64,000 nucleotides of DNA from Camillea tinctor (taxonomy: Eukaryota > Ascomycota > Sordariomycetes > Xylariales > Xylariaceae). A model generated the notes under the pieces. The model ran no database searches. It was not told the DNA's origin and worked only from the letters and a program-made list of their open reading frames with translations. A program made the position numbers and the translations under genes. The stretch lies in the NCBI GenBank assembly GCA_022578605.1, contig MU394072.1, positions 62,001 to 126,000 on the forward strand, written 5' to 3'. Of the stretch, positions 34,206 through 46,345 are shown piece by piece. Numbering within the stretch: position 1 is the stretch's first letter; the number at the start of each line of letters is the position of its first letter.

Positions 34206-34728
34206 TTACGATTCTAGAAGGGATCCACCTAAGCTCTCTTCAATTGGACACATCTGAACATCTGCCACAGCCCATGTTCAGGATTTGACAACTTCTTCCC
34301 CAAAATCCATTTTATTTGCCTACGCTTCCCTTACCTTAACACCTTTGTTTTAGAAAGGAAGAAAGAATAAAAATAAAAACAACGAGAGAGAACATCGCCA
34401 ACCAACATCAACACAGTATAACAACACCCAACATCGAAAAGAGAAAAGAAAAAAAGAAAGGAAAGAAAAGAAAAGAAAACCAAGAGAATCCTCATCCGAT
34501 AATCCATCTCCATTCCCCGCGCATTGGTCGCATACCAGCAACTCATCCAACTCGTCTCTCTCTAACCCAGCCCCGTGCCGTTTCTCCCGTCATTGTGCTA
34601 GTCACAATCTCACCAACCCACAACTATTTCTCCCGATTCATTCTCACATTGAGAAATTAGAATATTCTTCGAAAGAATCTCTACCTGTTTTTCTTCTTTC
34701 CATCACACCCACATATCTACACATACAT

Positions 34729-34746
34729 ACACACACACACACACAC
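34729..34746 (+). repeat. (AC)9 microsatellite in the TVP18 leader
   Basis: Nine AC dinucleotides end 16 nt before the TVP18 ATG and are preceded by ACATACATAC. Length variation is likely between strains. Confidence 0.8.
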
Positions 34747-34762
34747 GCCACACGCCGCTACA

Positions 34763-35532
34763 ATGTCGATCAAGGACGAGTTCGCGACAAGAAACTTCAG
34801 TAAGTTCATTTCCCATCCCCAGATTTCGTTTCTCCCCCATACTCCACATTACTATTTGCGATGATCAACATCCAGAAAAGCTAACCGTTTAAACTAAAAG
34901 GCATCTATGGGCAATGGTAAGCCTTCTCTTCCCGACCCGATCGACGACAACCCCCGTCCTCTCCTCTCCGAAACCCGCGTCCATTTTCAGGAGCTAATCA
35001 CCTATGTGCGCTTGTTCGCTTTTGCAGGCTCGGCATTCTGTCCATGATCCTATGCTTCGCGCTGGGTATCGCTAACCTGTTCAACCTCTTCCACTTCCTC
35101 CTCATCATCTTCGCCATCCTAGCCCTGTAAGTATCCCCATCTTCCCTCCCTTTCTCTCTCTCTCCTTTCCTTCGCAAAGCCCAAAGCGAAACAGAGACAT
35201 CGAGCGTATCTAACATGTTCCGTCCACCCAGCGTATCATGCTTCTGCATCCTCTTCATCGAGGTCCCGCTGCTCCTCCGGATCTGCCCGACCTCGTCCGC
35301 CTTCGACACCGCCATCCGCAAGGTCTCGTCCAACTACATGCGAGCCGCCACGTACGGCGTCATGGCGCTCATCCAATGGCTCAGCATCATCGTCACCGCC
35401 AGCAGCCTGATCGCCGCCGCCGTCGTCATGACCCTGACCGCCCTGTGCTACGCCCTCGCCGGCATCAAGGGCCAGGCCTTCGTCGGCAGCAAGACCCTCG
35501 GCGGGGCCGGCGTCGCCCAGATGATCGTATAA
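34763..35532 (+). CDS. TVP18: Golgi membrane protein Tvp18
   Basis: Tvp18 is a small four-helix membrane protein of late-Golgi Tlg2-containing compartments, implicated in vesicle trafficking; its precise activity is unknown. The gene is split into four exons: 34763-34799 (37 nt), 34901-34916 (a 16-nt micro-exon), 35028-35126 and 35232-35532, for 150 aa, the usual family length. The joins restore RNFSIYGQW (exons 1-2), QWLGILSMILCFALG (exons 2-3) and LALVSCFCILFIEV (exons 3-4). Donors are GTAAGT, GTAAGC and GTAAGT; acceptors are AAAAG, GCAG and CCCAG. Hydrophobic segments cover about residues 18-36, 38-60, 83-103 and 106-126. The C-terminus ends GVAQMIV. The first acceptor (AAAAG) lacks a pyrimidine before AG, but it gives exact family sequence. 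A 24-bp perfect palindrome lies 133 nt downstream. Confidence 0.95.
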
Positions 35533-35664
35533 AGAAAACCTCTCTTTTTGTTTTTCGAGCTGTCGCGCCTCCCTTCTTGTCTGTTCTCTTCCCTCGCACC
35601 TCCCAAAACGACGAACGATATACCCACCTTATTCGCATCGCGCTGGCTGGGAGAGGGAAAAGGA

Positions 35665-35688
35665 AAGTATCGTACGCGTACGATACTT
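35665..35688. terminator. 24-bp perfect palindrome downstream of TVP18
   Basis: The half-site AAGTATCGTACG is followed immediately by its reverse complement, so this is a perfect inverted repeat with no spacer. In RNA it would form a hairpin in the TVP18 3' region. It could instead be a protein-binding site. It contains an ACGCGT core at 35674. The class chosen here is a guess. Confidence 0.35.
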
Positions 35689-36446
35689 GGCATGGCTGGT
35701 TGGACTGGGCATGATGTTTAGAGAGGGGCGGCGCAGACAGACGAAAGAGCGCAAGAAGAAAAGAGAGAGGGAGGCAGATGTCAGTCAGGGGAGTATGAGC
35801 AGGGGAGAGATGCTATAAAGGCACGTTTCCACGTTATGTGGGAGGAAATGACGGTTCAGCATGACTGATTTGTTTGGTTGTTCTTTTTTTTCTTCATTCG
35901 GCTTCTCCCATTTATATGGGGAAGGGAAGGGAAGGAGGGGTTACGGCGTACTAAGGAGAAAAAACTAAAGGGAACTGTTTTATTTTTTTGTTGTCTATGT
36001 CCAAGACACAAGACTATACGTTTGATCTTGGTTCTGTTTTTTGTGTCTGTTTTTTTTCTCTCCCTCTTCTTTTCACCAACTGTCTTCCCCCGCCATCTTC
36101 TTATAGCTCCTGTTTTACGCTTGCGTTTTACGGGCTTGGAGAGAAGGGGAGGGAGGTGAGTAGAGAGTGCGTAGTGCAGTGAGTAGGCGATGGATGATAC
36201 CTCGAGAAAAAAGAAAAGATTTCCCCCTGAATCCTGATACATTTTTTATGCTGGTTCCATTCTACCGGATACTGCTTATGTTTCTTTACTACCTACTGAC
36301 TATTGTGATATGTGGATGAGCTTCTGGGGCCGGGATATCTCCTGGCTGATCTCTTCCAGGATAATGTATATGAGAGTTGGAACATCTACGGGGTTAAGGA
36401 GTAGGGCTGGTAGGGCGAGCAAACCGGCACAATGTCTGTGGCTATA

Positions 36447-36522
36447 GACGGGAGGGCATATGTGATCTTGACGGGAGGGCATATGTGATCTTGACGGGAG
36501 GGCATATGTGATCTTGACGGGA
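36447..36522 (+). repeat. 23-nt tandem repeat, three full copies
   Basis: Three identical 23-nt units begin at 36447, 36470 and 36493, each starting GACGGGAGGGCATATG, followed by a 7-nt partial fourth copy (GACGGGA). The units are identical base for base, suggesting recent expansion. Confidence 0.9.
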
Positions 36523-37042
36523 AGGAGAGAGTCGGGTAGGCTATGGTAGGATATATGATGTTCCATCGAGAGATATACTATATATGCCAGCTCGGCCTGG
36601 GTAGTTGATTTACTGATACGGGGATGAGGGATAGTGATGCTTTGGTGGTTGTGAAAATGTTGGCGTACTTGGTCACCAGCACCGTCGTCGCTAACCAGTT
36701 TGTAGGGCACTCCTCTAGTACCTACCATCTATGTAGAAAGACATAGCTTACTAGTTTATAAGAAGAGAAAAAAATGGGGGCAGCTAATGGTTATTACTAG
36801 GGAAGGTGTTACAGAGACCGTAGAGGTGTAAAAGAGAGGTCGGTGTCAGGTCTAGTAAACTAGCTCCCCATCATCCTTATAATAACATTCGTTTTCTTCT
36901 AGGTTAGAATTGTTGTGGCTATGGGATGTTGTAAAAGGGAGGACCTAGGAACGAACTCTGGATAAAAGGCGAAGCCGATGTCGTAATCGAGCTCGATAGA
37001 CGGTACTTGGATATGTAACCTAGGCTAGATAGAATGATAGGG

Positions 37043-37059
37043 AGCTAGCTAGCTAGCTA
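37043..37059. repeat. (AGCT)4 self-complementary run
   Basis: Four AGCT units plus one A form a short palindromic microsatellite in intergenic DNA. Confidence 0.7.
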
Positions 37060-40000
37060 CCCCTGCAAACCAGCTTGCATATCAATAGATGTTATTGATA
37101 GGAAGGAAGGTTTGGAGGGGTAGTAGGTCCGGCATGCAAGAAGGGACTTCAAATAAGCGAATAGGCGAGTAGTGAGTCAGGTAGGGGGCTTTCCCGAATC
37201 CCCGATGAACTTTGTCCGGATCAATGTTTCTGTTGGGTTCAAGTTGTGTTGTTGTTTTTTTGACAATGGCATGATCTGGGGAGAAAGCTGCTTGAAGTAA
37301 CCCGGGGAATGACGGAGGAGGGGACATCCGAGCTGCATAGTTTGGAGCTGATGGGAAGAAAGAGGTAGAGGATGAGCAGGTGTTCTTGGAGAAGGGTATT
37401 GTTCTATTTAGGTAGGGCAGTCAAGCTTTTCTCTGCCGGTATTGAAAATTATGAGTTGGATGGATGGATGGACAACCTACTTACATCTAGAATACCTTGT
37501 TGGCCAGTCGATCGATCGAATTGCTACTGCTTTTTTGCTGATGTTGATGCTACCATTATATATTATATAGTATGTAGGTGTGTAGTTACTGCTACGTCGT
37601 GGAATTGGAGTCAAGGAGAGTGAGTTAAGTAGGTAGTAGTAGGTAAGTATGTAGGTGTCGAGGTATATATGTGTGTACATGCCTACCTAGACTTACATGT
37701 AAGGTAGAGTGAAATAGTAAAGTTAAGTTTTGGAGTAATGGGACTTGATCGAAGTTCTATTCCCGTTTCCAGTTGTGGATGTATGTACATACATCGATAC
37801 CAGCACGCATACGTATTTGTAGTCGGTTGTGTATTAGAGTAAAAGGTAAGTACCTAGGTAGGTTTCAGATTAAGAGCCCCTATCTTCCAATTTAGCATTG
37901 ATGTATATATATATCCCCTTTTCAGTAAGAATAGGTTTAATTTTTAGAGGAAGTAAGGAGGGAAAGTGGTAAACATGCAGGTAGGTCATTCAATACAACT
38001 ACTTACCAGGCAGATATGCAGTCTCAGTTATAAAAGCCAAGAGCCCGGAGATCGTGGGGAAGAATTTCTTTTCTTTTTCTTTCTGCTGTTCTTACTTTTC
38101 TGGGTTGCATTAATGACGAAACCTCAGTTTTCCACTGGGATTTGTCTCCATTGCTTTTTCTTTTCTTCTCTTTCATTACTTCCCCTCGATAACAAGTGGT
38201 CGTACATATTTGCTGTTCGACCTGTTTGTATCCCCCCCCCTTCTCAATATTTAGCTCCCCCCTTGACTTGACCTGAGGGCTAGCTAATTTATTATTCATT
38301 TACACAAGATTTACTAATATGGCTCGAGGATAGTACATTGCTACTCACTTCTAAGCTGTAGGTAGAATCTGTGTTTAGAACTTGACGGATATATATATAA
38401 CAGTTTCTAGATACGGGATCTATAGTGAAGACCCCGTACTTTTCGCTGTCGGGGTATTCTGGTTTCTCATAATGCTCACTCGCTATTTTTGCCGGGCTCA
38501 CAATGTTGTATGTTTTAAGTGGCGGAGGTATCGTGAATGCGACCACTGAGGGTGATTCGAATCCATGATCCCACGATAGTGCATAGCCAAGAGACGGCGT
38601 CGAATAGCCAGCCCTTTCGTTCTCCCGCATACTCACCGGTGGATATCAAGGTAGGCGAAGTGTGGACACGTTCTCGACGCCGTTCTTTTTACTATGCACG
38701 TTAGCTGCTTACCCGCTGAGCACCTAACGTAAGGATGACCTCGTCTCTTACGTTTTCATGGCCGTTGCATAGTACGTATTATATTTGTTACTTTATAGAA
38801 CTGTCAAGCATGAACATTGGAACTTATCTACCTAGTACCCCATATATTAGTTGTAGATAGTCAATAGCTTTATCTATCAGGCAAACTGTGCAAAGTTTTT
38901 TTTTTCTTCAGCTGGGATCATGCCACAGACTAAACTTTAGAATTCTCGAGACGTATGGGAGAGAATAGAATAGGGGAAAAAAAAACTTGTCTAGATTTGT
39001 GACCGTCGCTAGACAGTTCTGGATCTACCGAGATGCAGCTAGACCTTACCACTACACGAAACGTGATCACGAGCGGAGAATTTTACACACATACATACAG
39101 AGTATCGTAAAACTACACCGCATGCTGCATCATAACTAAAAATCAAAATATAGGTTCAGGGGTTATTTTGAGTAATGTCAGTATTGGCCTCCTCTCACTT
39201 ATACACAATACACTCACTATGGTGATTTGGGTAGATCATGTCATGTAAGGAGTCAGTCTGTTTCAACAATACTAAAGTAAGGTTGACCTGGATGAAATTG
39301 TAGTTCACGCAGCGTAGGAAAAGGTAGATTCAGACAAGGATACCCGTAAAGGAACTTACGGTGTAACTGATCACTTGCATCAAGGTTGCAACTCGTTCTT
39401 GCAAGTCGATGATGATCTTCCTTTAGTAGCGTAGCAGTAAACGATAGCAGTCAGTCAGTCAGAAAAGCCACGCTTTCGTGCATAATGAGTACGCTAAAAC
39501 GAGGGGCAACCCCGCTTAAACAAAAGTGTGGCATCATCCCCTCGTGTCCTTGTTCCGTCCTTTCTCTCTCCCTCTGTCCCTCCCCCGCCTACAGAGCCTA
39601 GGCTATTGACTATTGCGACGCAGTCATTGGTCCATCTGACACATGGAGCTTCCAGGGGTAACGATGCACAAACGAGACGTGTACCTTGCCCCGGCAGGTT
39701 GCTATCGATAACTTATAGGTTAGCTCCGTTTCCGCCTCGACTACCTTGAAGTTAAACGCAGATCGATCGCGATGACCGTCAGGTCAGGGCCTGTAAACGC
39801 TTCATGACATCTTGCAACACAAAAAGTTTTAACCTAGTCTAGGTTTTTCAACGGTCACAGGGCTCGCTATCCGTTAAGTACGTTAAGCAAGTTCCGATCT
39901 ACCCGGCAGGTGAGCCTACGGTGGGCATTACATACATAAGTACCTAGGATAACATAGGTCCCCAGGTACGTACTAGGAAACCCGTTTGCACAGTATGTAT

Positions 40001-41364
40001 GTAGCCTGACGTTTGTTGCTTACAGTTTCTTTTAGAGGGGCACTCAAGATGAATGGGAGACATGCATCCCTGTTGTCGGCGAGGGGCAGTGATATTTGCT
40101 CATAGCTAACCTACCTGTAACCTACCTGTAATAGACATTATCTAGGAACGGATTTCTATGACGGTGAAAACTGACCTGGCTTGCATTGGTACAGTAGCTA
40201 GCTACTTACCTTGACAATCCCTAAAAAGTATTTAAGTCACCCGACGCCCTCGAGGTTTTCATACCATCATCGTGATTCGTGCTGACCTCAAGTCGCTTCA
40301 TCGAATTACGTACCTTGAATCCAACCCAAAGCCTTTTTAAGTAAACCGAACTAACCCATTTCCCGAAGCAATTCCTGTTTGATCTGGTTCTTTATTTATT
40401 TCATCTTTGTATCGTCTTGTTACAATTCCCCAACCAGAAAATAGTAACCATACTACACAAGCCTAGCCAAGTCGTACATTCCGTATTTCAACATATCAAT
40501 TGACGTGTAAGTGGTCCAGACCCGGTATGGCATTAGACTTTTTTTTTAGTATCCCTCTGTCATTGATTGAACCTTATTATTTTCCTTTCTGTTGGTTTTA
40601 TACTTTGACCTATCCCTATACTTACCCTCTTCCAACCATTCATCTAACCTGACTTAAACTCTTCAATCTTCCTCCGGTCACTTCAATTCCAGTCTCTACA
40701 CTCTGCACCCTTACACTTAGAAGAATAGAAGAGGGAAAAAAGAAAAGAAAAGAAAAAAGCAAACAAGTGGATGCTTGACACAACTTGGTTATTGGATCCA
40801 CATGGTGGTAACACCCCTCCTTATCCATTTCTGAGGATGTTGTCTATTTCTTTTATCTCAAATTCTTCACCCAACTTCCCTTAAGGCACAAGCTTATCAT
40901 TAGTTTCTTTTATTTTTATTAAATACCTTCACCGCTTAAAAAAAAAGGAAAAGAAAAAAAAAGCGAAGAAGACTGACAGAGATAGATAGATAAGCCAGGA
41001 CTCGAAGAATCCAATCCCAAAGACAAGAAGTGGTAGTCCTTAGCTGCTGCGTGCTAAGGTCGATAACCACGTATCCATACCTTACATATTTTTTTAAACG
41101 AGACGACTCCTATCACAAGTCGCCAAGTACCTACCGATCAGTGCCACTGCCAGCACCACTGCTGGTACCAGTTACTACCTAGTGCCCGTACCGTATTAGA
41201 TCAGTCAACGCCCAAACTCAAATTACATACCTGGACCTAGTAGGTTACACACCTACCTACCTAAGGTTTTGTGTGTTAACTACGACCTTTTATGCGGTAC
41301 GTAAAGACCCTAAAACCCAAAGAAACCCTTATCTCGTGGGAGTTCAGCTTTCTTTCTTTCTTTC

Positions 41365-41386
41365 TTTTTTTTTTTTTTTTTTTTTT
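41365..41386 (+). repeat. 22-nt poly(T) tract preceded by CTTT units
   Basis: A run of 22 T follows three CTTT units, about 0.42 kb before the AIM21 start. Such tracts disfavour nucleosomes in yeast promoters; a similar role here is inference. The exact length may be affected by sequencing error. Confidence 0.7.
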
Positions 41387-41804
41387 CGGGGGGGTTTTCT
41401 AATACTACACCAATTCAACCTGACAGCACAATACGTGTATGGTGGGACGAGATATTTATCCAGGCTGATCTTATCAATGCCTATATAATTATTCCATTCC
41501 CTACTACTGAACTTGTCCTCCCTCTCCTATTTTTTTTGTCAATGATTTATTCTAGTCCCCACCGTCTAATACACCCAGCCTACCTCCCCGCCCCCCTCTT
41601 CACTCCCCTTGCTATGGAACTTGGTAACTGACGTGCTTTTTCCGTTCTTTTTCTTTTTGTTACCCGAATTTAGTTCACACTGTCACCGGCTCCATACCAA
41701 ACATCAGGCCAACAGACCGGACCCCAGACCAAAACACCTGGCACTACACCTGAGCTAACAAATCATTGCTTCTTTCTTCCTCCTTTTCTCTTCTTTTCCT
41801 CGAC

Positions 41805-44576
41805 ATGTCTGCTGCCACCATGCAATCAACACCAGCTATCCCACCTCGTCCCTCCAGGGGCCAGGACAGTAATCCCAACGCTCCTCTAGTTCCTCCTCGT
41901 CCTTCGAGGAAGTTCAACCGCTCTGTTTCTCCTAATCCCGACCGCTTTGCTCCATCACCTCTCAATGAGCACCCCTTTGTTCCCCAGAGCGTCCGTCGTA
42001 GCCAGAGCCACCTCGGCGAGTCGATACAACGCTCTACGAGCGTTGACATGCCCGGTGTTGGCCAAGAAGGACAGGAATATGCAGTTGCTATCGAGGGGCT
42101 GGCCTCGTCGTCTGGCGAGAGCACTGCCCAGGCTGGTACTCCGGAACAGACTCGATCCGTTGGCGAAAACCTCAAGCTGTATGCTCCGAAGCCTACCATG
42201 CCTGCCCAGAGCGCCAAGCAGCGGGTTGCAGCTGTGACCCGCACCGACTCGGACAGGGCCGCCGCCTTTGGCATTGGCCGACCCAGCAGCGAAGACCAGC
42301 TTCATTCCGCGAACCGGAGCTTGAGGAAGAAGCCCAGTACTGCAAGCCAGCTTTCTCATCATAGCGAGAGTCACACCGAAGACGAGCACGGAATCCCCGA
42401 GATTGGACAGCGAGTCCCCATGCTGGTCAACGCCGGTGATGTGCAAGCACCATCTCCTGCCCCAACACGAGCTCCTAGCGTCGACGGTCGTCATCATACT
42501 CGTAAGACCAGCTCTCGCAGCGGATTTGGTGATCTGCCACCTGGTAGCTATGGCCTTCACGGTCATGGTGTTGCGTCTACCGACAAGCTGGAGAAGGCTT
42601 ACTACGAGAAGCACCCTGAGCTTGCGCACAAGGAGACGTATAATCACCTGCACAACCGTGTCAAGGATTACTCTATGAGTAGCGAGGACCTCAATAAGAT
42701 CGTGCGCGACACCGCTAGTCGTGGGACCGGTTTTGGTAATGCAGACAACCAACAAACTTTGGAGTGTTTCTAACCATCAATCACAGGTACGTCTAGCGGA
42801 TACGCGGGCACCCCCAGTGAACAGGTAGGGTATCAAGCAGCCGAGGAATACACATCGCGGATTTCTTCGCCCGTGCCTAAAACTGAAGGCCACACATCTC
42901 CTTTGAAGTCTGATCAGACCGTCGATGAGGGCAATAGTGCCAGATCAGATGGGGTAATCCATGTCGACGAGCCAGCTCATAAGGGCTACCTTAAATATGG
43001 GGATGAGGGCCCTGCCGAAGGTCAAGGTGCTCACAGTAGTAGCCAGGCCCAGCCGATTCTAGCCTCGGATGAAGTCGCTAAGGGCGCTTCTCCGTATGAG
43101 CTTCAGCCGGCTGTTGTGCCTCCTCATGAACGCCACGGAAGTGCCTTCGAGATAGAACAGCCCAAGAGCCGTCCCACTAGCCGTCCGGCTAGTATCTATA
43201 GCCCACCTCCGGTGGATGTGCGTTCGACTCCTTTGGAAGATGTTGAGGAGTACGAGCCTTTGTTCCCGGAAGATGAGAAAGAAGCAATCCAGGCTAAGAA
43301 AATGGAAGAGCGTCGCCAGCGATTTCCCAGTCAGGATATCTGGGAAGATGCACCTAACAGCGTGCATACCACTGCCGAAGTCTCGACTCCAGAGATATCT
43401 CAGGCTCAATCAAAACCGCAAAGTTCAGCTATGGATGTGACCCCACGGGAAGGCGAGACAGCTGCTCAGGCTTTTGCTCGAAGACAAGAGGAACTCGCTG
43501 AGAAGGAGGCCACCAATCCTGATGGCTTCCTTAATCGGCAACAAAAGCCGACGTGGGCTGGACATCAAGCTCATGTTACCCAGGAGCTTCCCGTACGGCC
43601 CAGCATGGGTCGCCGCTTTCCAAGCCGAGACGTCTGGGAAGATACACCAGATTCACTCCAATTCACTACCACTGTTTCTACCCCACAATCCGCCGAAGAG
43701 GAAGAAGCTGCCAATTCCCCAATAGAACCTCCAACTTCCCAGAAGGCCGCAATTCCTCCTCGCCCTAAGAAGCAAGGATCGGGAGACGACTCCACGTCAA
43801 AACCTATGATTCCGGAACGCCCCAAGCCCCAAATCCCAGTTCGGCCGGCCAAGCTAGCCTCAGAATCTAAGGAACCCGAATCAGCGGCAAAGCCCAAGCC
43901 GCCAGTGCCAGCTAGACCTATGGGAGGGAAGATTGCCTCACTTCAGGCAGGATTCATGTCCGACTTGAATAATCGTCTACGTCTGGGACCTCAAGCCCCT
44001 AAGAAGGAGGAAGCCCCGAGTGAGGAAGTTCATGAGGAGAAACCGAAAGCTCCTTTATCAGATGCACGGAAAGGTCGTGCTCGTGGTCCCCAAAGAAGAG
44101 CACCGACCAAGGCTGCCAGCCAGAGCACTACACCATCCGCCCCTCCTCCTGCCTCCACCATCAATGGCAAGCCCATTCTCACATTTTCTATGACCCGCAC
44201 ACTATGGAGTATCGATGAAGAAGGCACCATGACGGTAGATGATTTCGGACCGGAGGATCCATCTCTAGAATCCAAGACGGTAGAGCCCAAGGTCGAAGAG
44301 ATCAAGGTTGAGGAAACGAAACCGGAGGAACCTACGACAGATAAAACTCAGACCGAGGAACCCCTTCAAGAAAAGCCAGCGGAAACAATCCCTACTGGGA
44401 CAGAAGAGACCTCTAATGCATCTGAACCAAGAGAGAATCAAGAAACCGTTGAAGAGACTAAAACACTCGCGACGAACACTGCTGGAGAGTCGATTATAGA
44501 AGAGGGGATTGAGAAGAAAGAGACGGGAGATGAGGTGAAAGCAGTAGAGAGTGTGAAGGACGATGTGGTTTCGTAA
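41805..44576 (+). CDS. AIM21: Aim21-like actin-patch regulator
   Basis: This is a fungal Aim21-family protein. In yeast, Aim21 with Tda2 binds capping protein at endocytic actin patches and limits barbed-end assembly; the original name refers to mitochondrial inheritance. There are two exons, 41805-42735 and 42787-44576, with a 51-nt intron (branch TTCTAAC, acceptor CACAG), giving 906 aa. The ATG at 41805 follows a C/T-rich leader. The protein is largely disordered and Pro-rich, with SH3-ligand-like motifs near the start (IPPRPSRG, VPPRPSRK) and in the centre (IPPRPKKQ, IPVRPAKL, VPARPMGGKI). Conserved blocks include LEKAYYEKHPELAHKE before the splice and ASLQAGFMSDLNNRLRLG at about residue 695. 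An internal duplication RFPSxDxWEDxPxS occurs at about 43319 and 43616. The tail is very acidic and Glu/Thr-rich. Confidence 0.88.
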
Positions 44577-45420
44577 TGAGTCGTCTTGAGACAGCTGAGT
44601 GGTGAAACTAGGTAGGCATGTGTCGTGCTGTTGTTTTGTTCCTGTCTCTCCTTTCTCCCCCTTTCATTCTGCTATCTCATTCCGCGATTTTGCGTGGGTC
44701 AGTTTGAGTGCTACTATTGAGGCTGGTGGTATTTGTTCTTGATCAACAACGGGGAGATTTGTCTTCGTAAGGGGGTGCAAGCTTTCGATTGATCCAAACT
44801 AGAGATTGTTCTTTTCCCCCTTCTTTATTTTTTTCGAGGTCTATCGTCACAGAAGTTTCGCGGAAAATTAAGAAGATCGGGAAAATTTGAGTGAAAATGC
44901 AGGTGTAAAAGAGGAGAGAAGAAGAAAAGAACCAGAACAACAACATTCTTTTTTTCTGGAAGATGACGCCGTAGATTCTTTTTGATAGCAGACACAGACA
45001 CGACGTTCCATTGCTTACTTAGTAATAACGAGCCTTTGCTTGCTCTTGTTGATTTCTCTGCTAATTTGGTTATCGAGCCTAGGGTTTCCCTAGGTTGTAA
45101 GTAGACCTTCTCTTGTAGCCATATTGAGCGTCTAGATTACAGCAGTAGTGTAGAATAGGGCCACAGAACAGAAACAAAAGAATAAATGCATATATGATAG
45201 ACAAAATTATAATAAAATAGACAATAGAAGTAAACAGCGATTGACCATTTCGACATAATTATTTTGAGACTACCTACCTAACTTGGTTTTTGCTTCATGT
45301 CTTTTCGACGGGATGTGTATGATACGTATGGTGCTTCTTGATTTGGCCGCACATGTAGGTAGGTGGTAGGGGGTGGTTGATGTTGCAGATAGGGATATTG
45401 TATCTCGCCTACATGGGTTA

Positions 45421-45445
45421 CCTACCTACCTACCTACCTACCTAC
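45421..45445 (+). repeat. (CCTA)n microsatellite
   Basis: About six CCTA units in tandem. It is the longest of many ACCTACCT/AGGTAGGT stretches scattered in the noncoding DNA of this window. Confidence 0.8.
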
Positions 45446-46163
45446 AGACAGGTAAACATATTTGGCAATAGGTACCTATACAATGCTAAGTCGTTAACCA
45501 GCCTTGATTAGCCAGCAGATTACCCCATCATTTACGTCTTCTTCGACTAATTTATTTGCTGTACGTGTTTTCATGTCTAGACACGGAGAAAGGGAGAAGG
45601 GGGGAACCATGATTGGGAAGCCTGTCTGTTATCGCGGCTCTACTATTTTTTTATTTCGATATAAACACACATACGCTCACTGTCCTTGTAGCCTTGTATA
45701 AAATGAAAACCCCTCTCTAAAAGGAGAGGAGAGGGAAACAAGTTCCCAAAAAAAGAAAGAAAAAAGAAAGAAAGAAAGAATATCGTTATGTCATCGCACG
45801 GATAGAAACTGAGAAGAAGGAAAAAGGCTAGCTAGATAAGCTAGCTTACCGTATAACATGAGCTTCGTTATATAAGGAAAGGAGAAGGAGAAGGGGAAGG
45901 GGAAGTAAACTTGCACACACGCGCGCCGCCACGGGAAAGACAAAGAGTCGATAGAGGGGGAAAACGGAGAAGGAAAGGGGAAAGGAGAAAGGAGAAAAGG
46001 GAAAAAAAAAAGAACAAGCGTAGCATAACACACTGTAATCACCTCCTCGTTATTCGTCATGACTGAAAGAAAACACACTCACGGCCCTACTAACCCTCCA
46101 TCAACATATGATTTTCATCCTCCCTTTCGCTCTCTCTCTTCTTTACACGAATCACCGACAATA

Positions 46164-46181
46164 CCTAGGCCTAGGCCTAGG
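46164..46181. repeat. Triple CCTAGG palindrome
   Basis: Three head-to-tail CCTAGG units form an 18-bp perfect palindrome about 165 nt beyond the F-box gene stop codon, where it could form a hairpin in the 3' untranslated region. Confidence 0.7.
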
Positions 46182-46345
46182 CCTTCTCACCCTTTCCTTT
46201 CCCTCCCTCACCTTAGGTTTTCTTTTTTCTTTTTCTCTTTCCTCTTCTAAATTCTAACTTCATCGTCTTCTTCTTCTTCTTCTTTTTCACCCCCTCCCCC
46301 CCTCTTCTCTCTCTCCCTCGCCACCCCACTCGCCCAATCTTAGCT

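Larger units (their letters stand above)
32312..34762. other. Divergent intergenic region between the P450 gene and TVP18
   Basis: This is 2.45 kb of AT-rich noncoding DNA with many TACCTA/TAGGTA words, including the palindrome TACCTAGGTA at 33206 and GTACCCCC units at 34181-34205. From 34350 to 34480 the plus strand is a purine-rich A/G tract. The TVP18 leader ends with an (AC)9 run at 34729-34746. No gene was recognised. Confidence 0.55.
35533..41804. other. 6.3-kb gene-poor intergenic region
   Basis: No recognisable protein gene. The first kilobase is probably TVP18 3' sequence and the last is the AIM21 promoter, with a 22-T run at 41365-41386 and a C/T-rich leader directly before 41805. 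A 114-codon minus-strand frame at 38292-38636 looks fairly protein-like but has no domain I know and no clear exon partners. There are TACCTAGGTA at 37851, a 23-nt tandem repeat at 36447, and (AGCT)4 at 37043. No tRNA or transposon was seen. Confidence 0.55.
44577..46345. other. Intergenic region between convergent AIM21 and F-box genes
   Basis: No gene was recognised. It contains an inverted repeat CCTAGGGTTTCCCTAGG at 45078, a CCTA tandem run at 45421-45445, AAAG repeats near 45765, a long purine-rich plus-strand tract at 45865-46015, a CCTAGG triple at 46164, and a C/T-rich tract leading into the 3' end of the F-box gene. Confidence 0.55.

Noticed and set aside
38530..38600. tRNA-like GATTCGAATCC (B-box-like) sequence
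   Set aside because: The flanking bases do not pair as a T stem on either strand, and no A box, anticodon arm or acceptor stem could be placed.
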